NCBI GenBank assembly: GCA_001839685.1
Contig: MLAK01000613.1
Coordinates: forward strand, 9,356-71,917
Length of the DNA: 62,562 bases
DNA from: Tritrichomonas foetus
Taxonomy: Eukaryota; Parabasalia; Tritrichomonadida; Tritrichomonadidae
Reading direction: 5' to 3'
The number at the start of each line of letters is the position of its first letter. Position 1 is the stretch's first letter. A program made the position numbers and the translations under genes. Below, in pieces: positions 20,931 through 29,229 of the stretch. The notes under the pieces are model-generated. The model searched no databases, was not told where the DNA came from, and saw nothing but the letters and a program-made list of their open reading frames with translations.

Positions 20931-21553
20931 ATAGAAGAAGTGTAAATAGAATTATGGGAAGCAGTATTATAATCTTTGTGATTCTTGGAAAAAAAGCTTC
21001 TCACAATTTTTTTTTAGGCTTTCTCCAAAATCGCTCTTTTTTCGGTTTAATTGTTGCAAAATTTCAAAACTATGAATAAATATGGCTCATAACTATAAAA
21101 AATAGATTTAACAATTGACTGAAAGCTGTTCACCCGAAAACTGAAACAATAGCTTCTTCAGAATCATTTTCGAAATATTTTTGAATTCGGCCATTTGCGA
21201 AGTTTGCGATAAGGGAAATTTTCGTCATTCTTTTAGCTATTTGGGTTTTGATTTTTGACTGATGGTATTAAGTAATACTGATGATAAGGATCATTTTAGT
21301 GATTTCGTACGTTAAGACTATTTGGTTTGTATACATCTATGGAAACAATGATTTGAAAAAATTACGATAAAGAGCTATGCCTCAATTTTTCTTAATACGT
21401 CTCACAAAAAGTTTAGACTTATGGTCAAAAAATTCTATTACCTGTGGTATCTAGCCAAAGCAAGAAAATCTGATCAAAAATAATGATTGAAAAAGTTCTC
21501 AAAGGTCAATATTTGATGTGTATTTAAACTTAAAATCAAACATATCGAAAATA
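20931..21553. promoter_or_regulatory. intergenic region and CK1 promoter
   Basis: AT-rich. Close to the CK1 ATG there are GAAAAAGTTC (about 21488) and AAAGGTCAA (about 21503), resembling motifs before other genes here. A weak coding-like run at 21181-21315 (for example ICEVCDKGNFRHSFSYLGFD, then a TGA) may be a relic but is not convincing. Confidence 0.3.
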
Positions 21554-24500
21554 ATGAAGACTGTTGCCTGCGGTCGATATATTGTCAAACAGAAACTTGG
21601 TGCAGGCAGTTTTGGTCAAATTCATCGCGGCGAAGACAAAGAAACAGGCCAATCCGTGGCGATTAAGCTCGAACCAGTAAAAACAAGAGTTCCGCAACTT
21701 TCCTACGAATCAAAGCTTTACAACATTTTCAAAAACGGCTGTAATATACCCAAATTCTATTGGTTTGGAGTTGAAGGCTCCAACAACGCTATGGTTATCG
21801 AATTACTCGGAAAATCATTAGAAGACCTCGCCGGCCAATTTCCGCATCATCGACTTTCTTTAAAGACGGTTTTAATGCTTGCTGACCAGATGCTCAGCAG
21901 CGTTCAATACATTCATTCCATGAATTTTATTCATCGAGATATCAAGCCAGATAACTTCATGATGGGCACAGGAAAAAACTCCAATAAAGTATATTCAATT
22001 GATTTCGGGCTCTCAAAAAAATATCGTGATCCGCATTCACACCAGCATATTAAATATGTTGAAAATAAAGACTTAACTGGAACAGCGCGTTATGCATCAC
22101 TTGCTGCATTAAAGGGTGTTGAACAATCACGACGAGATGATCTTGAAGCACTTGGATTTGTTTGGCTTTATTTATTAAGAGGCGACCTGCCATGGATGGG
22201 CCTTGATGCACATAACCGTCGACAGAAGTACGACAGAATTTGTCAAGTTAAGGAACAAACAACTTTTGAATCACTGTGTGCTGGTTTTCCTGAAGAATTC
22301 GTTCGATATTTTTATGCGGTTAGACAACTGCGTTTTGTTGAAGAGCCTGAATACGCGCATTTCAGGAAAATGTTTAGGAAATTGTTTATTCGACTCGGAT
22401 ATGTTTACGACTATGTCTATGATTGGAGCAAACCGTCACAAAATAATAAAATTCGAAATGTTAAAACAAAAGGTGGTGATTATTTAAGTGATAAAGGGAA
22501 AAAGCCGCTTCCTCCAAAAATTCCAAACTACAATACTGGAAAACAAACTTCAAAGAGTAGAAAAGGAATAAATGAACAAATAAACTTTAATAATAATCTA
22601 AATATTCTAATAGGAAAATTCTCAACTGCTGTTCAACCGTCGAAAATGACAAACGATGATGAAATTGTTTTTCGTGGTCCATCAAAGCGTTCATCGAATG
22701 ATGGACGACGAAAAGAAAGATACAGTGATTTGAATGGTGATGATTTACTGAAAAATTCACTAAGAAAGTCAAATCATGGAAAATCCGAAGCAGATTGTTT
22801 CAGAATGAAAATTCCAAAGCCAAAAATGGAATTTTCAGATTCAAGCGATGATCAAATTCAAATACCAAACTTCTCGAAAAGAATGAGCGATCGAGAACCA
22901 ATGAGTCGGACACAAAATCGTTCTTATTCAAACTTTTTGAAGCCACCGCACACATCAAGTAAACATCAACAATCACCAAAAACACCACAAGATGACTCTA
23001 GTATTCAAAAACAATACAATGGAAATAATTTACCAAAGCCGAAAAGTGCACCAAAAATGATGAATAAATGGAAATCTGAAGCACTTCCTTTGAAGGCAAT
23101 GAAGATACCAAAACAAATTTCAAAATTCAGTGATTACAGTGACGAACCAATAACAATTGAAAATTCACAAGAAAATAAATCACCACGATCTAATCCACAA
23201 AACTTAAATCATTGTTCCAAAAACAATTCAAATAATACGAATAATTTGAGATCTAAGAAAAGTGAATCAAGTGAAGATCAAGGATTTATATCGCGACCAA
23301 GGAAATCACCACGAAAAGTGTCTGATGATTACATTGATGATCCTGATCTCCAGTACCTTCATAAAAAGTATCATAAATCTGACAGGCAACATCGATCAGA
23401 AATCCTGGATCAACCACACACGAAAGTACCCCGTCCCAAACAAAGTGACTCTTCACAAGACCACTCAACTGACGATCAACAAAATATCTCAAATCAACAA
23501 AATAGCCTATCAAATAATCAATCAAATAACCTAAACAACAATAAAAGTGGTCATTCAAAAAGACATAAAAAGAGAAGTGATTCTTCACAAGATCATTCAC
23601 ATCATTCCAACGATGATATTTCAAACCAAGGCAAAATTCATAATTTGGGCTCTAGTAGGAAACATAAGAAAAAAAGTGACTCTTCAGCTGAGCATTCAAA
23701 TGATGATCAGGTAAACCAACAGAGAACTCATACTTCTAAAGTGAGACATCCTCGTTATCAAAGTGAGGTTGAAGCAAAACAAAATCCAATCAGATCCAAA
23801 AATTATGAAATTGCTGAAGGAGGAGGAAGGGAGCATCATCACCGCTCCAAAAAAGCACATGATGTTATTGCGCGCTATCAAAAAGAGCGCCAAAACAACT
23901 CAGAAGTTGTTCACACAATGAAGCACTCAAGATCCAAACCAATGGACTTAAACATTTCTTTTAGTGACTCTTCAAGCGGAAACCAAATCCAATCAAACAG
24001 CAAAACTACAACCAATAACATGAATAATACAGACATAATAAACAATGCGAATTCAAATAATGCAAATGTAAGTGCAAACAATACTAATTCAAATGCTTTT
24101 AATAGTGATTATTATAGTAATTATAGCGAAAATAATGAAAATAGATATAATAAATATAATACATATAACTCAAATAAAAATAAAAATGACATAAAAAATA
24201 TTGAAAGTGGAAGCAGTGACGAGTTTTCATTTGAAAGAAAAGACCCGCCAAAAATTCCACAAAAGCCAACAGCAACACTTGCTGCAATAACTGGCCAGCC
24301 ACAAAAAAAACACAGAAAATTCGGTGGAAGACTTGCAGAGACACCAGAAAGGCCAACCGCATCAAAGCATTCTTCACGCCGTAATCAAACCGATGTTGTT
24401 CGTCCAAATAGAATTCCAGTGAGCAGCTTTCTCGATTCTTATTCATATTCCTCGTCCGCCGAAGATTTCAAAATTCTCCCTACCAACAATCAAACATTCA

Positions 24501-24874
24501 TCAGTACAAACTTAAACATGAATCTAGTTAATAATAATGCGAATAGCAACATGAATGGAAAAAGACAGAATAATGCAGAAAATGAACAGCCGGAATATAA
24601 AAGGCTCCCAAGGAGAGTTTCGTCACACGATATTTATGAACAAGCACAACATCAGCAACAAAATTCACAGCAAAATATGCAACAATATGTTAGTAGTAAT
24701 AAATTGAGTTCTGAGAATCCACTTTCACCAAGATCGAAGCATAAAATACCTAGCTTTAAGCCAACTCCAAGGCAGCGACCGAAGATATCATTGACTCCCC
24801 AGCAAAGGCACTCGCTTAGACCAAGTGCAAACATTCCAAGCTGGATGAATGAGAAGTTCAAAGCTCGAAAATGA
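21554..24874 (+). CDS. casein kinase 1 with long charged low-complexity tail
   Basis: A 1,106-residue protein from the ATG at 21554; the frame opens 12 codons earlier only at a GTG. Residues about 9-290 are a complete CK1 domain. It has a glycine loop LGAGSFG (16-21), K38 in VAIKLE, catalytic HRDIKPDN (D129), DFG in SIDFGLSKKY, and the CK1-specific TGTARYASLAALKGVEQSRR with LRGDLPWMGL. The remaining ~800 residues are disordered, rich in Ser, Asn, Gln, Lys and His. They contain imperfect repeats such as KRSDSSQDHS and KKKSDSSAEHS and several FSDSSDD/FSDYSDE acidic-serine motifs that look like CK1 or CK2 phosphoacceptor sites. CK1 kinases are, from memory, strongly expanded in trichomonads. The tail may direct localisation or self-regulation. 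Confidence 0.92.
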   Translation: MKTVACGRYIVKQKLGAGSFGQIHRGEDKETGQSVAIKLEPVKTRVPQLSYESKLYNIFKNGCNIPKFYWFGVEGSNNAMVIELLGKSLEDLAGQFPHHRLSLKTVLMLADQMLSSVQYIHSMNFIHRDIKPDNFMMGTGKNSNKVYSIDFGLSKKYRDPHSHQHIKYVENKDLTGTARYASLAALKGVEQSRRDDLEALGFVWLYLLRGDLPWMGLDAHNRRQKYDRICQVKEQTTFESLCAGFPEEFVRYFYAVRQLRFVEEPEYAHFRKMFRKLFIRLGYVYDYVYDWSKPSQNNKIRNVKTKGGDYLSDKGKKPLPPKIPNYNTGKQTSKSRKGINEQINFNNNLNILIGKFSTAVQPSKMTNDDEIVFRGPSKRSSNDGRRKERYSDLNGDDLLKNSLRKSNHGKSEADCFRMKIPKPKMEFSDSSDDQIQIPNFSKRMSDREPMSRTQNRSYSNFLKPPHTSSKHQQSPKTPQDDSSIQKQYNGNNLPKPKSAPKMMNKWKSEALPLKAMKIPKQISKFSDYSDEPITIENSQENKSPRSNPQNLNHCSKNNSNNTNNLRSKKSESSEDQGFISRPRKSPRKVSDDYIDDPDLQYLHKKYHKSDRQHRSEILDQPHTKVPRPKQSDSSQDHSTDDQQNISNQQNSLSNNQSNNLNNNKSGHSKRHKKRSDSSQDHSHHSNDDISNQGKIHNLGSSRKHKKKSDSSAEHSNDDQVNQQRTHTSKVRHPRYQSEVEAKQNPIRSKNYEIAEGGGREHHHRSKKAHDVIARYQKERQNNSEVVHTMKHSRSKPMDLNISFSDSSSGNQIQSNSKTTTNNMNNTDIINNANSNNANVSANNTNSNAFNSDYYSNYSENNENRYNKYNTYNSNKNKNDIKNIESGSSDEFSFERKDPPKIPQKPTATLAAITGQPQKKHRKFGGRLAETPERPTASKHSSRRNQTDVVRPNRIPVSSFLDSYSYSSSAEDFKILPTNNQTFISTNLNMNLVNNNANSNMNGKRQNNAENEQPEYKRLPRRVSSHDIYEQAQHQQQNSQQNMQQYVSSNKLSSENPLSPRSKHKIPSFKPTPRQRPKISLTPQQRHSLRPSANIPSWMNEKFKARK

Positions 24875-24972
24875 AAAGATAGATCCTATTATTAAAATTT
24901 GTATGTAATTGATAATTATCAATTTATTCATTATTTTATTTATTATGACAGTCATAAGAAATCTGTTTTGCT

Positions 24973-25016
<44 letters not shown>

Positions 25017-25042
25017 AACATATTTTAATTAATCGTTTTTCT
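24875..25042. repeat. intergenic with poly(A) run of 41 bases
   Basis: The 41 consecutive A occupy 24974-25014, 100 bp after the CK1 stop. The run lies just left of the MITE target duplication. It resembles the 36-A run behind TOR. Confidence 0.8.
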
Positions 25043-25051
25043 GAGTATTAG

Positions 25052-25350
25052 GGCAGAGATTTATTTTCCTATGAGTTTTGTAAATGTGAAGTGAAAGGTC
25101 AAATAAAGGTCAAAAGTGGAAAAAANCTAATGGGTAAATGTGATGTGAACTTTGCTGGTTCTTTGGGTCACTTCGACNTGGAGGAGGTGCGCCACGTGAA
25201 CACAGCGGAGGGAGCGAAGCGATCCGAAGCTGTGTTCACGTGGCAGCACCTCTTCCAATGGCCGAATGAGTCGAAGGGGCCCGCAAAGTCACATCACATT
25301 TACCCATTTTTAGTGTCAAAAAACAAAACTCATAGGAAAAAAATCCTGCC
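25052..25350. mobile_element. 299-bp foldback MITE, Mutator-like target duplication
   Basis: The element is flanked by a perfect 9-bp direct repeat GAGTATTAG (25043-25051 and 25351-25359). Its ends are inverted: GGCAGAGATTTATTTTCC on the left and, reverse-complemented, GGCAGGATTTTTTTCC on the right, both followed by TATGAGTTTTG. Inversion continues inward with AATGGGTAAATGTGATGTGA, CTTCGAC and a near-perfect stem CCACGTGAACACAGC (left 25186-25206, right 25229-25250) around a 22-base loop. Nearly the whole element can fold into one hairpin. The 9-bp duplication and long TIRs fit Mutator (MULE) elements, but family assignment is inference. It has no coding capacity; the plus-strand frame across it is a by-product. 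It carries a paired GGTCAAA box in the left arm only. Two N bases (25126, 25178) lie in it. Confidence 0.88.
25096..25114 (+). promoter_or_regulatory. paired GTCAAA box inside MITE
   Basis: AGGTCAAATAAAGGTCAAA, two GGTCAAA boxes with an 11-bp period, in the part of the left arm that has no counterpart in the right arm. The surrounding 24 bases (25087-25110) are identical to 37922-37945. Confidence 0.45.
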
Positions 25351-25535
25351 GAGTATTAGTGACAATAAAATATTGTCTTCGAAGTTGATTTTACCTACTT
25401 TTTCAGTATTTATATGGTCTTAAATTCTGAAGGAAAGTCCATATAAATACAGAAAAAGTTCCCAGGAAAAAAAAGAAAACGTAAATAGCTTTTTAGTGCT
25501 TGACATTTACTTTAATTGTTAAGTTATAATACGTA

Positions 25536-26186
25536 TTAATACCATTCCTCCATCGCATCTTCACACGCAACTTCAGTACACTTCGTTATCTCTTTCTCCA
25601 CGTTTGCTCCATGTTCTGAGAAAGGCTCAATCGAATATTTTGGCCCTTTTGCATGCTCGTATATTTTTCTACATTGCTCGAACGAAATTGATGCGCCGTT
25701 ATTCATGTTCATTCCGCATATCACAGCACGCATTGAAGCCAGCTCAAAAACCAATGGCTCGAGTTTACCCGCTTCTTCTTCATGATTGTTATACCCGCAG
25801 AATTTCGAACAGTGCGCGTTCGCGTCGGCAATATGGATAATCGTTTTCGCTCCATCCCTCCAATTGACATCGCACAAAGCGAGGCGGTAGGCTCCAACCC
25901 AATCTTCAGGGCTATCACCACCTCCTGTTGGAACGACAGTCGATAAAAATTTCACCATTTTCTGAATATTGGAATCGAAATCGTGGACTTGATGTTGATC
26001 ACTTTGCCAATCAATTGGATCACGATAACAAATACAACCGAATTTGAAATCTGTGTCAGCGTGCGTTTTAGTAAGCTTTCGTGCGATATCTGCGGCGCGT
26101 GCGTGGGCTGCTCGAATTGCAGAGCCCATTGAACCTGTTGCATCGATGATGAAAAGAACATCGTTGATTTTTTTGATTCCTGACAT
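25536..26186 (-). CDS. von Willebrand factor A (VWA) domain protein
   Basis: A 216-residue protein from the ATG at 26186 (MSGIKKIND); the frame extends 16 codons upstream only from a TTG. Almost the whole length is one VWA fold. Strand 1 is DVLFIIDATGSMGSAI with a MIDAS-type metal site (D15, T17, S19; Thr replaces the usual second Ser). Further parts are FKFGCICYRDPIDW, VPTGGGDSPEDWVGA (likely second MIDAS loop) and TIIHIADANAHC. GGGDSPEDW followed by an IADANAH strand is typical of the VWA domains of alpha-kinase/vwkA-type proteins. No kinase domain is attached. No signal peptide, so cytosolic metal-dependent protein binding is likely. Partner unknown. Confidence 0.82.
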   Translation of the reverse strand: MSGIKKINDVLFIIDATGSMGSAIRAAHARAADIARKLTKTHADTDFKFGCICYRDPIDWQSDQHQVHDFDSNIQKMVKFLSTVVPTGGGDSPEDWVGAYRLALCDVNWRDGAKTIIHIADANAHCSKFCGYNNHEEEAGKLEPLVFELASMRAVICGMNMNNGASISFEQCRKIYEHAKGPKYSIEPFSEHGANVEKEITKCTEVACEDAMEEWY

Positions 26187-26631
26187 TGTTGGGATTAAAA
26201 TTTTACCAGGAAATAAAGAAGGAAATGATGTCAATTTTTTATTTCACAAAATTTTGGAATTTTGGCAACTTTTTCTGACCAAATCATCACCCTTTCAAAA
26301 AATTTGTATCAGAATGGGCAGAATTTTGTTTATTGTCCATCATCCATTCATTCGAAAGAAACAAAATTATTTACCAGGAATTAGATTTATTACTTGTATT
26401 TATTGGAATAATACTTAGACACTTTGAGATGTTATCTGCCGAAATATAAAGTGATCTATCTATCTGTGGCAGCTATTTTCTCTGGAAAATCTCAATACTC
26501 GTTTATGGAAAGATCATAAATAAAACAAAAAATATAGCCAATATTTATCAAGATATTACAATTTTTCATCATTTTTTCACTTCACCAATTGGCAAAATTT
26601 CGACAATTTTGTGACATTTTTTACTGTTTAA
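26187..26631. other. AT-rich intergenic DNA, no gene seen
   Basis: Lies between the VWA start and the Sel1 relic. No coding or RNA signal noted. Confidence 0.5.
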
Positions 26632-26788
26632 TTAAATTTGAAAGGAGAAGGTGTTCATCAAGATATTGAAAATTATTATTTTACACTAGCCTCTCATCAC
26701 AATGACTTAGGAGCACATTATCATTGAGGATTATTATGAATAAGGCGAATTTGTTACAATGGATATAAATAAAGTGTTCAATATTTAG
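26632..26788 (+). pseudogene. Sel1-like repeat gene remnant
   Basis: Frame one (26632-26727) reads KGEGVHQDIENYYFTLASHH and then NDLGAHYH before a TGA, followed by GLL and another stop. This follows the Sel1 repeat pattern G-x-G-V-x-x-D-x-x-x-A-x-x-Y-x-x-L-A-x-x-x-x-x-x-A-x-x-x-L-G. A second frame (26738-26788) gives GEFVTMDINKVFNI, the start of the next Sel1 repeat, after an in-frame TAA. Two consecutive broken repeats with stops and a frame change indicate a dead fragment of a Sel1/TPR-type protein gene. Confidence 0.6.
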
Positions 26789-26934
26789 ATCTCTGCATGT
26801 CCAAATGTATAAAAATTAAAGTTATCCTCAAAATATCACAATCGCGAACATTGTAAAAAATATGATAGATTAAGTCACTTTCTATTTATTAAAATATACA
26901 ATTAATAATATAAAAGATGCTTTTCAATCCGAAT

Positions 26935-28608
26935 TTATATTGCTGAATTTGCATGAAAGTCAAGCAAGTCTTTAAGGGTTGGTATTTTCTTTGGAGGATC
27001 TTTAAGTGTATTTACACTAAAAAGAGAACCATTTGGTTTCTTCACAAACAAGAAACGGACGACGCATGCTTTTTCCATTGTTAAAGTATGAGCCCATCCA
27101 TGATTCTTTAAAAATCCGTGTAAGCGAACAGGATCTTGATTTGGATCAGGTGAGATATCAATCGTAGTATCAGATCCAATGTTACATATTTCACATAATC
27201 CAATCATAATAATTTCTTTTCCTAAAACAGAACGCTTATAGTTATTTGGTTTTCCTGATTTACAATATCCCCAAGAAACTTGGGATTCTTTTGAAAAATA
27301 GATTCCTTCACCCAAAGCAGAACCATTTGCTTGCATATCGGTTCCAGTTGCATTTTTTAATCCATTTCTTAGAATCGAATGCCATCTTTCACTATCAGAG
27401 CCATGCCAAAGGAAAATTGAACCAAATTTGGATTTCAACTTCTTAAAAATTTTTTCTGATTCAGGTGTAGAAAGCAGTGCCATAAATTGGAAGGTATTTG
27501 GAAATTCCCTTAGTTGGAGTACCTTTGGAATTGAAATAATTTGTGACCGATTTGAAAGTAAAACCCATCTAAGTAAATCTAAAGCTTCTTTAGAAGTCTT
27601 TTGTCGTAATTCATTATCATTTTGATATTTAGCCATTGTCTCCATTGATGGAAGATTTGAAATGATGTCATTTGCAAGTTTAGGAATAAAATTAGGAGGT
27701 GCTGGATTTAAATATTTCGAACTCAATGCAGTCGAAAACAAAGAAAGTAATAAATCAGCAACAAGCGGATCCCTTTGGATTTCTTGAACAACACTATTTC
27801 CAACACCAATATTTATTAGCTGAAAACTACAAAGTTGAGAATTACAAACAGTTGGTTTTAATCCAGATTCCATTTTAGCACGACAAATACAACAATGATC
27901 AGGAAGATCAAGAAAGCATTCCGCAAATTCAAGGATTAAATAAATTAATGGACAAGAAGAAAACTCGATCGACATTTCTGTTTGTTGGGCTGGCATTTCA
28001 CCAGTAAACAGAAAATTTCGAGCTTTTTCAAGACTATTTGAGCAGATAACAAGCGCTCGCTCGGCACTTTTTGGATCGAATCCCTCTTCAATAAGCAGAG
28101 AAAGCTTCTTCGGCTCAGGCGTGCCTGTCGGAATGAAAAGATAAGTTTCAGCCCGATATGAAGTCTTTGGTGTGAAAAACCTCGAGAAAAATTTATCAAA
28201 AACACTTATAATAAGTGGTCGGCCAACAAAATTATTTTGGTAGACAGGATGAATGATTTTGAAATTATCAGGGGTGAGGGTCCAGTCATAGTCCTTTAAT
28301 TTAATCTCTATATGAAGAACGATCGGGTGAACATTGAATCCGTAAACAGCCTGAAGAGATAATGGTAAGAAATAATTTGGCAGATCAACAGTGATGGTTG
28401 CGTCGGCATTATTGAGTTCTGCTGGATAGTCGTACATGTAAGCGGAATACGTGTTGATACACGCTTGGAGTTTCGAGATATCGCGATTAAATGTATCGTC
28501 TTCTTGATCGAGGTAAAAGTCGCTGTTTGAGTCATCATTGTCAATTATAACTTCTTCTTCAGAAACAAAAGGAGCTTCCTCCTCTTCTTCTTCAAAAGTC
28601 GATTCCAT
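26935..28608 (-). CDS. PARP6/8-like mono-ADP-ribosyltransferase with UBA-like segment
   Basis: A 557-residue protein with an ATG start at 28608. Order: acidic N-terminus (EEEEEE, 6-11), a beta-rich domain (about 55-145), a UBA-like three-helix segment (about 168-201: LIEEGFDPKSAERALVICSN), a Cys/His cluster (HCCIC 238-242, C255, C260), a helical stretch ending LDLLRWVLLSNRSQI, and the catalytic PARP domain (about 395-557). LWHGSDSERWHSILRNGL (H402) and ALGEGIYFSKE (Y437) match PARP6/8. The third triad position is hydrophobic (VVRFLFV) rather than Glu, so mono-ADP-ribosylation is expected. It shares a 182-bp divergent promoter with CENP-X. The UBA call is by eye; human PARP6/8 are not, to my knowledge, annotated with one. 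Confidence 0.85.
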   Translation of the reverse strand: MESTFEEEEEEAPFVSEEEVIIDNDDSNSDFYLDQEDDTFNRDISKLQACINTYSAYMYDYPAELNNADATITVDLPNYFLPLSLQAVYGFNVHPIVLHIEIKLKDYDWTLTPDNFKIIHPVYQNNFVGRPLIISVFDKFFSRFFTPKTSYRAETYLFIPTGTPEPKKLSLLIEEGFDPKSAERALVICSNSLEKARNFLFTGEMPAQQTEMSIEFSSCPLIYLILEFAECFLDLPDHCCICRAKMESGLKPTVCNSQLCSFQLINIGVGNSVVQEIQRDPLVADLLLSLFSTALSSKYLNPAPPNFIPKLANDIISNLPSMETMAKYQNDNELRQKTSKEALDLLRWVLLSNRSQIISIPKVLQLREFPNTFQFMALLSTPESEKIFKKLKSKFGSIFLWHGSDSERWHSILRNGLKNATGTDMQANGSALGEGIYFSKESQVSWGYCKSGKPNNYKRSVLGKEIIMIGLCEICNIGSDTTIDISPDPNQDPVRLHGFLKNHGWAHTLTMEKACVVRFLFVKKPNGSLFSVNTLKDPPKKIPTLKDLLDFHANSAI

Positions 28609-28790
28609 GACAAGAAATTTTGCTGACTAAATATCTCCTCAATTCTTAGAAGGATTTATTTTTCTGAGGATAACATCATCAAATGGCATACTAAATTATT
28701 TTCATAGTATATTTGGTCTATGAAACTAAATATAGAAAAAGTTGAAAAGTGAACTTCGTCGTGAATTTGAAAATCATTTTTGTTTTTATT
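28609..28790. promoter_or_regulatory. divergent promoter, PARP (-) and CENP-X (+)
   Basis: Only 182 bp separate the two ATGs. GAAAAAGTT (28735-28743) lies 48 bp before CENP-X. TCAGCAAAATTTC, an Inr-like TCA, lies close before the PARP ATG on the minus strand. Confidence 0.45.
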
Positions 28791-29039
28791 ATGTCAGAAG
28801 ATATTCCACGTTTCCGATCTCAAACAATCAAAGCTCTCCTCGATATATCACTTACTAAAGTTAATAATGGTGAAAAAATCCGAATTTCCCCGACAACAGT
28901 CGAATTAGTTTCCGAATATCTACGCTGCGTCGTTGTTGAGGCTACAGAACGCGCTTCAAGTGTGGCCGGTGAATCTCGCGTTATTGATGAATCCCACTTA
29001 GAAAAAATCCTTCCACAACTCTTGCTAGATATTTCATAA
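28791..29039 (+). CDS. CENP-X / MHF2 histone-fold protein
   Basis: An 82-residue protein from the ATG at 28791 (MSEDIPRF); the frame opens 14 codons earlier only at a GTG. Length matches human CENP-X (81 residues). The histone-fold helices are clear: TIKALLDISL, ISPTTVELVSEYLRCVVVEA (long central helix) and the signature end DESHLEKILPQLLLDIS, almost identical to the DxxxLEKVLPQLLLDF of the family. CENP-X pairs with CENP-S (MHF1). The pair acts at the inner kinetochore and as the DNA-binding cofactor of FANCM in fork repair. No CENP-S gene lies in the window. Assignment is firm despite the small size. Confidence 0.9.
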   Translation: MSEDIPRFRSQTIKALLDISLTKVNNGEKIRISPTTVELVSEYLRCVVVEATERASSVAGESRVIDESHLEKILPQLLLDIS

Positions 29040-29229
29040 TATTTCATTGTTTTTTTTTTTTTCCTTTCTTTCTTTGAATTATTATATGTAAACATACTTT
29101 AAAACATATTTTACAATATTTTCTGATTCTTTCGAGAAAAAATAAAAAAAAAGTATAATTTTCATGATTCTATATTTTTACATACATAAGTATTATATAT
29201 TCATTAAAACATTAAATAAAAATGTTTGT

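Noticed and set aside
25186..25250. GC-rich hairpin as a possible structured RNA gene or terminator
   Set aside because: It is the centre of the MITE's inverted arms, so the transposon explains it.
25091..25423. 110-codon plus-strand frame across the MITE
   Set aside because: It spans the element's hairpin, contains ambiguous codons, and has no protein-like domain. Its openness follows from the GC-rich stem.
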